In this document: positions 1-8,841 of the stretch, one piece after another
How positions within the stretch are numbered: the first letter of the stretch is position 1
Layout: each line of letters starts with the position of its first letter
Origin: JAKAGZ01 sp964412105
Lineage (GTDB): Bacteria; Bacteroidota; Ignavibacteria; Ignavibacteriales; Ignavibacteriaceae
Assembly: GCA_964412105.1 (NCBI GenBank)
Contig: CAYPNM010000029.1
Span: 1 to 37,903, forward strand
Direction: 5' to 3'
Length of the DNA stretch: 37,903 bases
The notes under the pieces: generated by a model
What the model was told of the DNA's origin: nothing
Databases searched by the model: none
Seen by the model: the letters and a program-made list of their open reading frames with translations, nothing else
Position numbers and translations under genes: made by a program

Positions 1-1
1 T

Positions 2-121
2 ACTATTGGGCTTTCAATGGCTTTAATCCCTGAGAATTGTCTGATATTGTCTTACTTGCTTTTAGTACTTACGGTAGATTTCAGCCCCTGGCTTTTCAAA
101 CCCCAGTGGGTGATGAATTAG
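2..121 (+). other. Possible 3' end of an upstream gene (39 codons)
   Basis: One forward frame is open from the left edge to a TAG at 119-121. It reads as a hydrophobic, tryptophan-containing tail (TIGLSMALIPENC near the start, PWLFKPQWVMN at the end) that could be the C-terminus of a membrane protein. It is too short to assign a family and the open frame may be chance. The remaining bases up to about 316 hold no recognisable gene or RNA on either strand. Confidence 0.2.
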
Positions 122-316
122 TGTATTGATCATAAAGGGTAATCTATAAACAATTACGCTGTCGGGATAACTGAATTATCGCGCAAGGTCTGATGCTTTT
201 TCCACTGTCGAATTGATCCGTCGTAATTTTTCATAATTGTTTATATGAATAAAATCAGGACATTATCTGAATATTGAGCTTTGATTAAAATAGAATATTG
301 CAAGTCCCTTGATTAC

Positions 317-347
317 ATTGACAAACGAGCTAAAATTTATATATTTG
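317..347 (+). promoter_or_regulatory. Bacteroidota-type promoter for the metH transcript
   Basis: ATTG at 317-320 is followed by 19 bases and then TATATTTG at 340-347. This fits the TAnnTTTG -7 element and a TTTG-like -33 element of Bacteroidota primary sigma factor promoters. TTGACA at 318-323 would also serve as a conventional -35. Transcription would start roughly 30 bases before the riboswitch. No start-site data support it; the call rests on motif and position. Confidence 0.55.
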
Positions 348-380
348 ATAGAGATTTTAACGGTTCTTTTAAATTTATTT

Positions 381-490
381 CTTATCAAGAACGGCTTAGG
401 GAACAGGCCCGATGATGCCGTAGCAACCGCCTTGATACTTCGGGGGCCAGGTGCTAAATCCTGCCCCGCAATTTGCGGGGAAAGATGAGA
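381..490 (+). promoter_or_regulatory. SAM-I (S-box) riboswitch aptamer
   Basis: The P1 strands are CTTATC (381-386) and GATGAG (484-489). Between them are the conserved S-box core elements GGCCCGATGATGCC, GCAACC and AGGTGCTAAATCC, followed by a P4 hairpin CCCCGC-AATT-TGCGGGG. These match the SAM-I aptamer that binds S-adenosylmethionine. It lies directly upstream of methionine synthase, so high SAM would be expected to switch the gene off. The 3' P1 strand overlaps the antiterminator (487-496), which gives a complete transcriptional switch. Confidence 0.95.
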
Positions 491-508
491 GGAAGATTAA
501 TTTTTAAG

Positions 509-543
509 CCTCTTCTTCTCATTGGAAGAGGTTTTTTATTTTT
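509..543 (+). terminator. Riboswitch-controlled intrinsic terminator
   Basis: CCTCTTC (509-515) pairs with GAAGAGG (525-531) around a 9-base loop and is followed by a run of T from 532. The alternative structure is visible: GAGAGGAAGA at 487-496 can pair along its full length, with one G-U, with TCTTCTTCTC at 511-520. That would sequester P1 and disrupt the terminator. This is the usual OFF-switch logic of SAM-I riboswitches. Confidence 0.9.
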
Positions 544-557
544 AAAGCTTGAAAATT

Positions 558-3500
558 ATGAAATCAAAATTAGAAATATTGAAGGCTTTGTTGAAGAAAC
601 GAATTCTGGTGCTTGACGGCGCAATGGGTACAATGATCCAGCGGCATAAACTTCAGGAAAAAGACTTTAGAGGAGAAAGGTTTAAAAATCATTCCTGTGA
701 TTTGAAAGGCAACAATGATTTATTAAGCATAACAAAACCAGAAATCATTAAGGATATTCACCGCTCTTACCTGGAAGCAGGGGCTGATATTATCGAGACT
801 AATACCTTCAGTGGGACCTCAATTGCTCAGGCAGATTACAAAACAGAAGAATTTGTTTTTGAAATTAATTATCAATCGGCCAAAATAGCAAAAGAAATTG
901 CAGAAGAATTCATAAAAAAGAATCCTGATAAACCAAGATTTGTTGCCGGAGCTTTGGGACCCACTAACAAAACACTTTCTCTTTCTCCTAATGTCAATGA
1001 TCCGGGTTACAGGTCGACTACTTTTGAAAAAATGTCAGGAGCATATTATGAACAGGTAAAAGGATTAATTGAGGGTGGTGCAGATATTCTCTTGATAGAA
1101 ACGATTTTTGATACCCTTAATGCAAAGGCAGCAATTTATGCTGTGGAAGAATATATGAACAATAACCGAAGCCAAATTCCGGTAATGATTTCCGGAACAA
1201 TTGTGGATCAAAGTGGAAGAACATTATCGGGACAAACTACAGAAGCCTTCTGGATTTCAATTTCACATACTAAAAATTTGCTCAGTGTTGGTTTAAATTG
1301 TTCACTCGGTGCAAAACAGATGCGCCCTTTTATTGAAGAGTTATCTAATATTGCAAACTGTTTTGTGAGTATTTATCCAAATGCGGGCCTTCCAAATGAG
1401 ATGGGTGAATATGATGAAACCCCCAAAACTATGTCCACCTTATTGAGGGAATATGCAGAAGCAAATTTCTTTAATATTGTTGGGGGGTGTTGCGGAACCA
1501 CTCCGGATCATATCAAAGCTATTTCAGAAATGATTTCTGTATTTAAGCCAAGGGAAATTCCTGAAACAAAGCCGTATTTGAGATTAAGCGGATTGGAATC
1601 ATTAATCGTGCGTCCGGATTCTAATTTTATAAATGTGGGTGAAAGGACAAATGTTGCAGGATCTAAGAAATTTGAAAAGCTGATTTTAGCAGGTAATTAT
1701 GAGTCTGCGCTTGCAATTGCGCGTGATCAGGTAGAAGGCGGTGCACAAGTGCTTGATGTTAATATGGATGAAGGATTACTTGATTCGGAAGAGGCGATGA
1801 GAAAATTTTTAAATCTTCTTCAGTCAGAACCGGATATTGCAAAACTTCCGATTATGCTGGATTCTTCAAAGTGGTCAGTAATTGAAGCGGGACTCCAGTG
1901 TGTTCAGGGCAAATGCATTGTAAACTCTATTAGTCTGAAAGAAGGTGAAGAGAAATTTAAAGAACGTGCGAGAAGAATTTTACAATACGGAGCCGCAGTA
2001 ATAATAATGGCTTTTGATGAGAATGGCCAGGCTGATAATTTTCAGAGAAAAATAGGTGTTTGTAAGAGAGCTTATAAAATATTGACTGAAGAAATTAATT
2101 TCCCGCCACAGGACATTATTTTTGATCCTAATATTTTAACCGTGGCTACAGGGATTGAAGAGCACAATAATTATGCTGTTGACTATATTGAGGCAACCCG
2201 CTGGATTAAGCAGAATCTTCCGATATCTAATGTCAGTGGAGGGGTAAGTAATATTTCATTTTCTTTTCGCGGTAACAATGTCGTTCGTGAAGCAATGCAT
2301 TCAGCATTTTTATTTCATGCAATAAAAGCAGGCATGAATATGGGCATTGTAAATGCTGGTCAGCTTGAAGTTTATGAAGAAATTTCAAAGGATTTATTAG
2401 AACTTGTCGAAGACGTGCTTTTAAACAGACGAAAGGATGCGACTGAGCGGCTCGTTGATTTTGCCGAAACTATCAAGCAGGAGGAAAAATCCCCTGGTAC
2501 CGCTGAAATTAAGAAAAATAAGTGGCGGGATGGGAATGTTCAGGATAGATTAAAACATGCTCTTGTCAAGGGAATAGTAGACTACATTGAAGAAGATACC
2601 GAAGAAGCTCGCAGGCAATATTCAAAACCAATTGAAGTTATTGAAGGTCCATTAATGGACGGAATGAATATTGTTGGGGATTTATTTGGATCGGGCAAAA
2701 TGTTTTTACCGCAGGTGGTTAAAAGTGCGCGCGTAATGAAAAAAGCGGTTGCATACTTAATTCCATTTATTGAAAAAGATAAACTTGATTCAAACGATAC
2801 GAGCGAAGGTAGGCGGGTTTTGTTGGCAACGGTAAAGGGTGATGTGCACGACATTGGTAAGAATATAGTAGGAATTGTTCTGGGCTGCAATAATTATAGA
2901 GTAATCGATCTTGGAGTGATGGTACCAGCAGAGAAGATTTTGCAAACAGCCATTGATGAAAAGGTTGATATTATAGGTTTAAGCGGTCTCATTACACCAT
3001 CGCTTGATGAAATGGTGCATGTTGCTAAAGAAATGGATCGAAGATCTTTTAAAATACCATTGCTGATTGGCGGAGCAACAACATCTAGAATTCATACTGC
3101 GGTTAAAATAGCTCCGAATTACAATGGCACAACAGTTCACGTGCTGGATGCATCCAGGAGTGTACCGGCTGTAAGCTATTTAATAAACGAAGACAAAAAT
3201 ATCCGTCAGAAATTTGTAGCAGATATTAAGAAGGAATATGAAAAGCTCAGAGAAAATCATTTAAGAAAGAGGGAAGAAAAAAAATATCTAACTATTGAAC
3301 AGGCAAGAGAAAATAAATTAAAAAGTGACTGGAGTAAAACTGATATTGCTGAACCTGTGACTCTTGGGGTTACGGTTTTAAAAGGCCTTTCACTTGAAAC
3401 ATTAAAAAAATATATTGACTGGACTCCCCTTTTTCAAACCTGGGAGCTTAAAGGAAAATATCCCGATATTTTAAATAATAAAAAGATAGGGAAAGAGGCT

Positions 3501-4274
3501 AAAAGATTATTTGATGATGCAAATAAATTGTTGAATGAGATAATTAATAACAAATTACTCACTGCAAATGGCGTGTTTGGAATATTTTCTGCAAATACAG
3601 TTGCTCATGATGATATTGAAATTTATGCAGACGATACTGGGAGGGGCGTTAAGCGTGTCCTGCACACTATTCGAACGCAGACTATCAAATCAGATGGATT
3701 GCCGAATCTTGCACTGGCTGATTTTATTGCTCCTAAGGAATCGGGCAGAAAAGATTACATTGGAGCGTTTGCAGTAACGGCGGGTATTGGAATTGAAAGG
3801 CTGATTGAAAAATTTGAAAAAGACCACGATGATTATAATAGTATAATGGCCAAAGCTCTGGCTGATAGACTTGCTGAAGCATTTGCTGAGTATCTGCACG
3901 AATTAATCAGAAGGAAATATTGGGGATATTCTCGGACTGAACAACTCTCTAATGAGGAGCTAATAGGAGAAAGTTACCGTGGAATTCGCCCTGCACCCGG
4001 TTATCCTTCACAACCGGATCATACTGAAAAGGAGATTATATTCAATTTACTTGAAGTGGAAAAAACTACCGGAATAAAGCTGACAGAAAATTATGCAATG
4101 TATCCGGCGGCGTCCGTGAGCGGTTTATACTTTGCACACCCTGAATCCAAATATTTCACAGTTGGGAAAATTGGCAAGGATCAGGTTATGGATTATCATA
4201 AAAGGAAAGGAATTAGTCTTGAAGAAGCTGAAAAGTGGCTTTCATCAATATTAAATTATGAGCCTGGGGAATAG
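558..4274 (+). CDS. metH: Cobalamin-dependent methionine synthase MetH
   Basis: The enzyme transfers the methyl group of 5-methyltetrahydrofolate to homocysteine through methylcobalamin, making methionine in the cytoplasm. All four modules are visible: a homocysteine domain with zinc ligands C248, C311 and C312; a pterin-binding domain (about 350-620); a cobalamin domain with D762-V-H764-D-I-G supplying the axial histidine; and a C-terminal reactivation domain with RPAPGYPSQPDH, which binds SAM. Its length of 1238 residues matches E. coli MetH (1227). The ATG at 558 is preferred over an in-frame TTG at 549, because homologues begin near this point. It is monocistronic or leads a short transcript and sits under a SAM-I riboswitch. 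The call is secure. Confidence 0.98.
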   Translation: MKSKLEILKALLKKRILVLDGAMGTMIQRHKLQEKDFRGERFKNHSCDLKGNNDLLSITKPEIIKDIHRSYLEAGADIIETNTFSGTSIAQADYKTEEFVFEINYQSAKIAKEIAEEFIKKNPDKPRFVAGALGPTNKTLSLSPNVNDPGYRSTTFEKMSGAYYEQVKGLIEGGADILLIETIFDTLNAKAAIYAVEEYMNNNRSQIPVMISGTIVDQSGRTLSGQTTEAFWISISHTKNLLSVGLNCSLGAKQMRPFIEELSNIANCFVSIYPNAGLPNEMGEYDETPKTMSTLLREYAEANFFNIVGGCCGTTPDHIKAISEMISVFKPREIPETKPYLRLSGLESLIVRPDSNFINVGERTNVAGSKKFEKLILAGNYESALAIARDQVEGGAQVLDVNMDEGLLDSEEAMRKFLNLLQSEPDIAKLPIMLDSSKWSVIEAGLQCVQGKCIVNSISLKEGEEKFKERARRILQYGAAVIIMAFDENGQADNFQRKIGVCKRAYKILTEEINFPPQDIIFDPNILTVATGIEEHNNYAVDYIEATRWIKQNLPISNVSGGVSNISFSFRGNNVVREAMHSAFLFHAIKAGMNMGIVNAGQLEVYEEISKDLLELVEDVLLNRRKDATERLVDFAETIKQEEKSPGTAEIKKNKWRDGNVQDRLKHALVKGIVDYIEEDTEEARRQYSKPIEVIEGPLMDGMNIVGDLFGSGKMFLPQVVKSARVMKKAVAYLIPFIEKDKLDSNDTSEGRRVLLATVKGDVHDIGKNIVGIVLGCNNYRVIDLGVMVPAEKILQTAIDEKVDIIGLSGLITPSLDEMVHVAKEMDRRSFKIPLLIGGATTSRIHTAVKIAPNYNGTTVHVLDASRSVPAVSYLINEDKNIRQKFVADIKKEYEKLRENHLRKREEKKYLTIEQARENKLKSDWSKTDIAEPVTLGVTVLKGLSLETLKKYIDWTPLFQTWELKGKYPDILNNKKIGKEAKRLFDDANKLLNEIINNKLLTANGVFGIFSANTVAHDDIEIYADDTGRGVKRVLHTIRTQTIKSDGLPNLALADFIAPKESGRKDYIGAFAVTAGIGIERLIEKFEKDHDDYNSIMAKALADRLAEAFAEYLHELIRRKYWGYSRTEQLSNEELIGESYRGIRPAPGYPSQPDHTEKEIIFNLLEVEKTTGIKLTENYAMYPAASVSGLYFAHPESKYFTVGKIGKDQVMDYHKRKGISLEEAEKWLSSILNYEPGE

Positions 4275-4351
4275 CTTGGATGGAACTAAAATAAGTTAGT
4301 TAAGGTAAAGATAAGTTGTATATTTGTTACTGACCAGGCAAGGAATTTCCT

Positions 4352-4942
4352 ATGAGAAAAATGATGTTTATTATACCAGCCTTTATTATCGCTCTAGTAA
4401 TTTCTGGTTGTAGCAGCAAACCGGATGTTATTCATGACTTAAGTAATAAAAACTACACTCTTGTTGATTCCGATGGTTCGGTAGTTAATTTTCCCGGTGA
4501 CTATAGAGGAAAAACAGTTGTAATCGGATTTATTTATACCCATTGTCCGGATATTTGTCCAATGACCACCCACAATATTAATTTGGTTAAAAAGGAACTT
4601 GACAAACAAGGGATAAAGGATGTGGCTTATGTGGATATTTCATTTGATCCTCATAGGGATACACCCGCAGTTTTAAAAGAATATGCAAATGTTCGTGGAA
4701 TAAATACGGACCAGTTCCATTTTTTAACCGGAAATGAAAATATAATAAAATCTCTTTTGAAAGATTGCAACATTTATGCTTTGCCCGGCGACACAACAAT
4801 TGTTGGACAAGATACTTCGTATTTTTTTATACATACAGACAGGATAAGTGTAATGGGTCCGGATGGAAAAATAAGAGCTGAATACAAAGGAAGTACCGCC
4901 AACCGGAAGGAATTAATTAAAGATATTAATAGAATTAGATAG
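4352..4942 (+). CDS. SCO1/SenC-family copper chaperone lipoprotein
   Basis: SCO proteins deliver copper to, or reduce, the CuA site of cytochrome c oxidase at the outer face of the inner membrane. The sequence has a lipoprotein signal with lipobox VISGC (C20), a thioredoxin-like fold, the metal motif C65-P-D-I-C69 and the conserved distal histidine H161 in FIHTD. At 196 residues it is of normal length. AAGGAA lies seven bases before the ATG. It starts 77 bp after metH and ends nine bases before the next gene, in the same reading frame. That pairing with a PCuAC-like gene supports the copper-delivery role. No oxidase genes are in the window. Confidence 0.93.
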   Translation: MRKMMFIIPAFIIALVISGCSSKPDVIHDLSNKNYTLVDSDGSVVNFPGDYRGKTVVIGFIYTHCPDICPMTTHNINLVKKELDKQGIKDVAYVDISFDPHRDTPAVLKEYANVRGINTDQFHFLTGNENIIKSLLKDCNIYALPGDTTIVGQDTSYFFIHTDRISVMGPDGKIRAEYKGSTANRKELIKDINRIR

Positions 4943-4951
4943 GATACCCAA

Positions 4952-5365
4952 TTGTATATATTTCTTATTTTAATTTCGTTGTTAAATTTTACCTCAAAGG
5001 GAAATCTTCAAGTAAAAGATGGTTGGATTCGTCCGGCAGGTAAAGGAATGAACACTGCTTTTTATTTTAGTGCAGTAAATAATACTGATAAAGCGGACAC
5101 GCTTCTTTCTGTAAAGTCTAATGTTGCAAGAATGGTTCAAATGCATGAGACATTTCAAAAAAATGGAATGATGGGAATGCGTCAGGTTAAAGCAATTCCA
5201 ATACAGGCTAAATCTACACTTGAATTTAAACCTGGTGGTTATCATGTAATGGTTATGAATCTAAAAGAGGATTTAAAGAAAGGTGATTCAGCACAATTTA
5301 CTCTTCATTTTAAATATGCTGGTGATATAATAGTTAAAGCTCCGGTAAAAATGCCAGGAGAATAG
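4952..5365 (+). CDS. Periplasmic copper chaperone, PCu(A)C/DUF461 family
   Basis: PCuAC proteins carry Cu(I) in the periplasm and work with SCO proteins in assembling the CuA centre. This 137-residue protein has a hydrophobic N-terminus (MYIFLILISLLNF) followed by the family's ligand pattern: H65 with methionines at 73, 74 and 76, then H98 and M100 in GGYHVMVM. The start is a TTG. It is the first usable start after the stop of the SCO gene in the same frame, and AGGA precedes it by seven bases. The nine-base gap to the SCO gene implies co-translation. The signal peptide is short and lacks a strongly basic N-region, so the exact start is slightly uncertain. Confidence 0.88.
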   Translation: MYIFLILISLLNFTSKGNLQVKDGWIRPAGKGMNTAFYFSAVNNTDKADTLLSVKSNVARMVQMHETFQKNGMMGMRQVKAIPIQAKSTLEFKPGGYHVMVMNLKEDLKKGDSAQFTLHFKYAGDIIVKAPVKMPGE

Positions 5366-5465
5366 ACACTCGGTTTTTAAATGAATTTGATATCAAACCT
5401 GAAAAAGTCTAAATAATATTTGATTTAGGTGGAAATTAATTTTAAAATGTATCAATTTTAAAGTT

Positions 5466-6158
5466 ATGGCTTCAAACAAACATTTAATAGAAAAATTAAA
5501 AACACATCGTTTTGAAAACATAGTTCCCTTTAATTTAAATGATCCAAATGTCTTTGTGTTCGATTTTTCTGAATCCAATGAAGAAATAAGGGACCTGGAT
5601 ATCTCAAATCCTCAGAATTTTATTGATTATACCTTTGGTAAATTAAAGGACAATAATACCCCCGTAGGTGTTGGCGGATATGCAGAAAAACGATCTATTT
5701 ATAGAACGAGCGAAGTTTTTAAAACAGCCGGCGGCTACAGATCAATTCATCTAGGAATTGACATTACTGCGGCAGAAGGAACAGAAATCTTTGCTCCATT
5801 GGATGGGAAAGTCCATAGCTTTAAAAATAATTCGGCGTTTGGAGATTACGGACCAACGATTATTCTTGAACATATTCTTGATGAAGAAAAATTTTATACA
5901 CTTTATGGTCATCTGAGCTTGGATTCGCTGGATGGTTTGTCAGAAGGAAAAACTATAAAAAAAGGCCAGAAAATAGCGGCATTGGGTGATCCTTCTGTTA
6001 ATGTTGGGTGGCCGCCTCACCTGCATTTTCAACTAATTAACGATATGCTTGGAAAAAGGGGGGATTTCCCGGGTGTTTGCCTTCCTTCGGAAAAGGGATT
6101 TTATTTAAGTCATTGTCCGGATCCTAATTTAATCCTAAAAATTGATAAATTGATGTAA
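5466..6158 (+). CDS. Leaderless M23-domain (LytM-type) protein
   Basis: M23 domains are zinc metallopeptidases that usually cut peptidoglycan cross-links. The zinc and catalytic residues are all present: H95-x-x-x-D99 (HLGID), H149 in LYGHLS, and H185-L-H187. The protein has 230 residues but no signal peptide, membrane segment or LysM domain. An N-terminal section of about 80 residues precedes the domain. The pattern of GDYGP, GWPPHLHFQ and the CPDPN tail resembles the M23-like domain found inside large fusions with an aminoglycoside-phosphotransferase-like kinase and a class III aminotransferase, rather than secreted endopeptidases. A cytoplasmic substrate is therefore possible. The neighbours give no clear functional link. 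Confidence 0.85.
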   Translation: MASNKHLIEKLKTHRFENIVPFNLNDPNVFVFDFSESNEEIRDLDISNPQNFIDYTFGKLKDNNTPVGVGGYAEKRSIYRTSEVFKTAGGYRSIHLGIDITAAEGTEIFAPLDGKVHSFKNNSAFGDYGPTIILEHILDEEKFYTLYGHLSLDSLDGLSEGKTIKKGQKIAALGDPSVNVGWPPHLHFQLINDMLGKRGDFPGVCLPSEKGFYLSHCPDPNLILKIDKLM

Positions 6159-6281
6159 ACTCAAAGGATCGCAAAGGTCTGTTGACAAGGCGGATCGTTA
6201 TGCATTATCCATTTTGACTGAAACCCCCCTGAAGTTCAAGCATCTTATAAACAATCAATATATTTATTTGGAGAAAAGCGA

Positions 6282-6668
6282 ATGAGTTATTATTTCAGTA
6301 AGATAGTAACCGAAGATTTTGATAAAGCAATTGAAAAAGTTACTTCAAAGTTAAAAGAAGAGGGGTTCGGAGTTTTGACCGAAATAGATGTTAAAGCCAC
6401 CTTGAAGAAAAAATTAGATGTGGATTTTAAAAAATATAAAATTCTTGGTGCCTGCAACCCTCCATTTGCTTATAAAGCATTACAATCTGAAGACAAAATT
6501 GGAATTATGCTACCGTGCAATGTAGTTGTTGAAGAAAACAATGATGGTAAGGTCGAAGTTTCAGCTGTTGATCCTGTTGCTTCGATGCAGGCTGTTAAAA
6601 ATGAATCGCTCGGTTCAATTGCCGAAGAAGTCAGAAGTAAACTTAAAAAAGTGATAGATCAATTATAA
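6282..6668 (+). CDS. DUF302 protein
   Basis: This 128-residue protein matches the DUF302 family in its YYFSK start, the GFGVLTEIDV segment, the ILGACNPPFAYKAL segment and the LPCNVVV segment. The conserved cysteines in GACNP and LPCN are present. The family is widespread and small, has a swapped beta-alpha dimer fold, and its biochemical role is not established. There is no signal peptide. GGAG lies about nine bases before the ATG. The 3' end overlaps the convergent downstream gene by ten bases, so the two transcripts must overlap at their ends. Confidence 0.9.
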   Translation: MSYYFSKIVTEDFDKAIEKVTSKLKEEGFGVLTEIDVKATLKKKLDVDFKKYKILGACNPPFAYKALQSEDKIGIMLPCNVVVEENNDGKVEVSAVDPVASMQAVKNESLGSIAEEVRSKLKKVIDQL

Positions 6669-7618
6669 TTAAACAGCCGGTAAAATATCAATTTGATAAG
6701 ATTACTGACAAGCGCGATTTTAATTAAAGATAAAATCGGATATCTGGAGTTAGTGCAAATAAAAGAATCGTACCATACAGGACTGAATTTGTTTTTAAAA
6801 TTATACAGCCCCAGATAATTGTAAGCAAATCGTAATTTTCTGCCGGTAAAGTTTATAATAAATTCTCTTGAAAATATTTTGCTATTATAAATGACATAAG
6901 GAACATCTCCCAAGCTCCAGGTCTTTGCGCTTTCCGATTTTAATTTGTTAAATATTGTATAAATGAGAAGCTCCATAACTCCTTTTGGAGCATCTTTTCT
7001 GCGTAGAAGTAAATCTGTCCTGATGTGTGTATCATCAATTTTTGCTGTTAGAATAGCCCCCGCCCATTTACCTAAATTATCAACGAACACAAAAAGTCTT
7101 GTTCCTGGCATAAATTGATCATTAAAGAAATATTTTAATTGCGGCTCTTTTCCATGTGCACATTCAGATTTAAATAGTTCTAGTTTTATTTTATTTTCAA
7201 CCGAGAAATCAATTTCTTTAATTGAACCATTTTTTTCGCCATAACGTATTAATTCCCTAATTGATTTTTTCCCGAAATGATCTATATCCATTTTCAAAAC
7301 GGCCTCTTTTGCTGCTCTATAAGTTCTATAGCTGTTTTTAAAAAAGAGGTTGGCGTAGTCTTTACTGCAACCGCTTATAAAGACATTTATCCTTTTTGAA
7401 TTTAAGCGGTCATCGTCCTTCAGATCTGTTTTTGCAAAATAGTGCTGTGGATTGTTTATCCATAATAGGGGGTTTTTACCAGGAATATTTTGTTTATGAA
7501 AAACCCGCTCATAATTTTTTGTTTTGATCTGTGAAAGAATACCCAGCGAATCATTAATCATGACACCCGGTGTACCGGGTCGTTTAGAGTTTATATATTT
7601 TTCAACCAATTGTGACAT
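6659..7618 (-). CDS. Stand-alone MprF C-terminal-like protein (DUF2156)
   Basis: The 319-residue protein resembles the C-terminal, double-GNAT-fold domain of lysylphosphatidylglycerol synthase (MprF), which moves an aminoacyl group from tRNA to a lipid. Visible family features are the RTDLLLRR and KGVMELLIYTIF segments and the C-terminal LYNFKNKFSPVWYDSF signature. The multi-spanning N-terminal flippase domain of MprF is absent. Only a hydrophobic stretch near the C-terminus (SLIKIALVSNLIKLIF) could touch the membrane. DUF2156 proteins of this length occur widely and their substrate is unknown, so lipid aminoacylation is inference. It follows the DinB-family gene by ten bases and is probably co-transcribed. 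Confidence 0.8.
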   Translation of the reverse strand: MSQLVEKYINSKRPGTPGVMINDSLGILSQIKTKNYERVFHKQNIPGKNPLLWINNPQHYFAKTDLKDDDRLNSKRINVFISGCSKDYANLFFKNSYRTYRAAKEAVLKMDIDHFGKKSIRELIRYGEKNGSIKEIDFSVENKIKLELFKSECAHGKEPQLKYFFNDQFMPGTRLFVFVDNLGKWAGAILTAKIDDTHIRTDLLLRRKDAPKGVMELLIYTIFNKLKSESAKTWSLGDVPYVIYNSKIFSREFIINFTGRKLRFAYNYLGLYNFKNKFSPVWYDSFICTNSRYPILSLIKIALVSNLIKLIFYRLFNYN

Positions 7619-7628
7619 ATTTGATTTT

Positions 7629-8078
7629 TTATCTTAGGTATGCAATGTAATCTGTATAAACAGGTTCTTTCCCGAGCCGTCTCATTTCCCTGGCAATTTG
7701 TCCCCTGTGATAAGAAGAGTGGTGAGAAAGATGAGTTAAAACTTCAGTTATGGTATTTGCGTATTCAATTCCCTTGCTGTTGATGTAATTTACTTTTGTT
7801 TCAAAATCACTTTCAGAAAGAGAATTTAAATAGGAACGAATTTGTACTTCATTATATTTAGCTAATTTATTGCATTCATCCTGATTTAAATCGATCCAGA
7901 ATTTGTTATCATACTTTTCTGACTTTAGCCTTTGCAACCAGGTTTTTTCGGCAAGGAGCAGGTGTGATAATATTTTTATGACTATATTATATTTTATCCC
8001 GGAATTGCTTATTTCGTCAATCACCCTTTGGTTTGCCCATGTATTATATTTAAACAAATTTATAAAATAGGATTTCAT
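7629..8078 (-). CDS. DinB-family four-helix protein
   Basis: This 149-residue protein has the DinB-like fold pattern: an N-terminal YNTWANQRV helix, a central histidine in LSHLLLAEKTW, and the C-terminal HLSHHSSYHRGQI motif. Together these supply the three-histidine metal site of the family. DinB-like proteins include metal-dependent thiol transferases (mycothiol, bacillithiol) and damage-induced proteins of unknown function. The precise role here cannot be assigned. Its gene is the first of a two-gene minus-strand unit with the MprF-like gene, and it is divergent from a second DinB-like gene 138 bp away. Confidence 0.87.
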   Translation of the reverse strand: MKSYFINLFKYNTWANQRVIDEISNSGIKYNIVIKILSHLLLAEKTWLQRLKSEKYDNKFWIDLNQDECNKLAKYNEVQIRSYLNSLSESDFETKVNYINSKGIEYANTITEVLTHLSHHSSYHRGQIAREMRRLGKEPVYTDYIAYLR

Positions 8079-8216
8079 TAAAGTCCTCGTGGTTTAAAGA
8101 AACAAAGTTAAAATCGAAAAAGTTTCCGGGTAATTGAGTTCTAAATACAAGTTTATGATTGAACGTTTAGTGAAAAAACGCAATATTGAGTAAAAACTAA
8201 ATAAAAAGGTGAAGGT

Positions 8217-8663
8217 ATGATACAGCAATCCCTCTCAGAACTGTTTGAAAGAGATTTAAATAAATTGAAGGAGGAAATTAACCTATACAAAGACGAAAAC
8301 CGTATATGGGATGTTAAAGGAGATATTAAAAACTCAGCTGGAAATCTCACACTGCATTTGCTCGGAAATCTGAATCATTTTATTGGTGCAATTTTGGGTA
8401 ATAGCGGTTATGTGAGAAACCGGGATGAGGAGTTTTCAGATAACCATGTTCCACGCACGGAAATAATAGGTGATATAGATAAAACAATTGGAATTATTAA
8501 ATCCACTCTTTTGAAGGTATCAGACCAACAATTGAAAAAAGATTATCCTATTAAAGTTCTTAAAAATAAAGAGACGATGAGGACAGAATTTTTCTTGATT
8601 CATCTATTGGGGCATTTGAATTATCACCTCGGACAGCTCAATTATCATAGGAGGCTGATTTAA
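8217..8663 (+). CDS. DinB/DUF1572-like protein
   Basis: The 148-residue protein shows a second, divergent DinB-type fold: an N-terminal helix, NLTLHLLGNLNHFIG with a central histidine pair, and the C-terminal LIHLLGHLNYHLGQLNYHRR motif that replaces the usual HxxxHRGQ. It is closest in pattern to DUF1572 and related DinB families. No enzymatic activity is established for this branch. AAGG precedes the ATG closely. It is transcribed away from the other DinB-like gene, from a shared 138-bp region. The two proteins are clearly different, so they are not a recent duplication. Confidence 0.82.
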   Translation: MIQQSLSELFERDLNKLKEEINLYKDENRIWDVKGDIKNSAGNLTLHLLGNLNHFIGAILGNSGYVRNRDEEFSDNHVPRTEIIGDIDKTIGIIKSTLLKVSDQQLKKDYPIKVLKNKETMRTEFFLIHLLGHLNYHLGQLNYHRRLI

Positions 8664-8841
8664 ATATAAAGTGCGGATGCTATCCGAAAGGGTTCCTTAA
8701 AATTGAAATCTAATTCTTCCTTTTCTTTTTCAATAAGAGGAAATAGATTTTCGTGGCTGTAATTAAGAGTCAAGATCTTTGTTAGGCTTAGTTGGGATAT
8801 CCTTTTATTAGTATATTCGGGAGGTGATCGTTATATTACTT

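Noticed and set aside
2582..2890. Minus-strand open frame inside metH
   Set aside because: It lies wholly antisense to the conserved cobalamin domain of MetH, has no family resemblance and no ribosome site.
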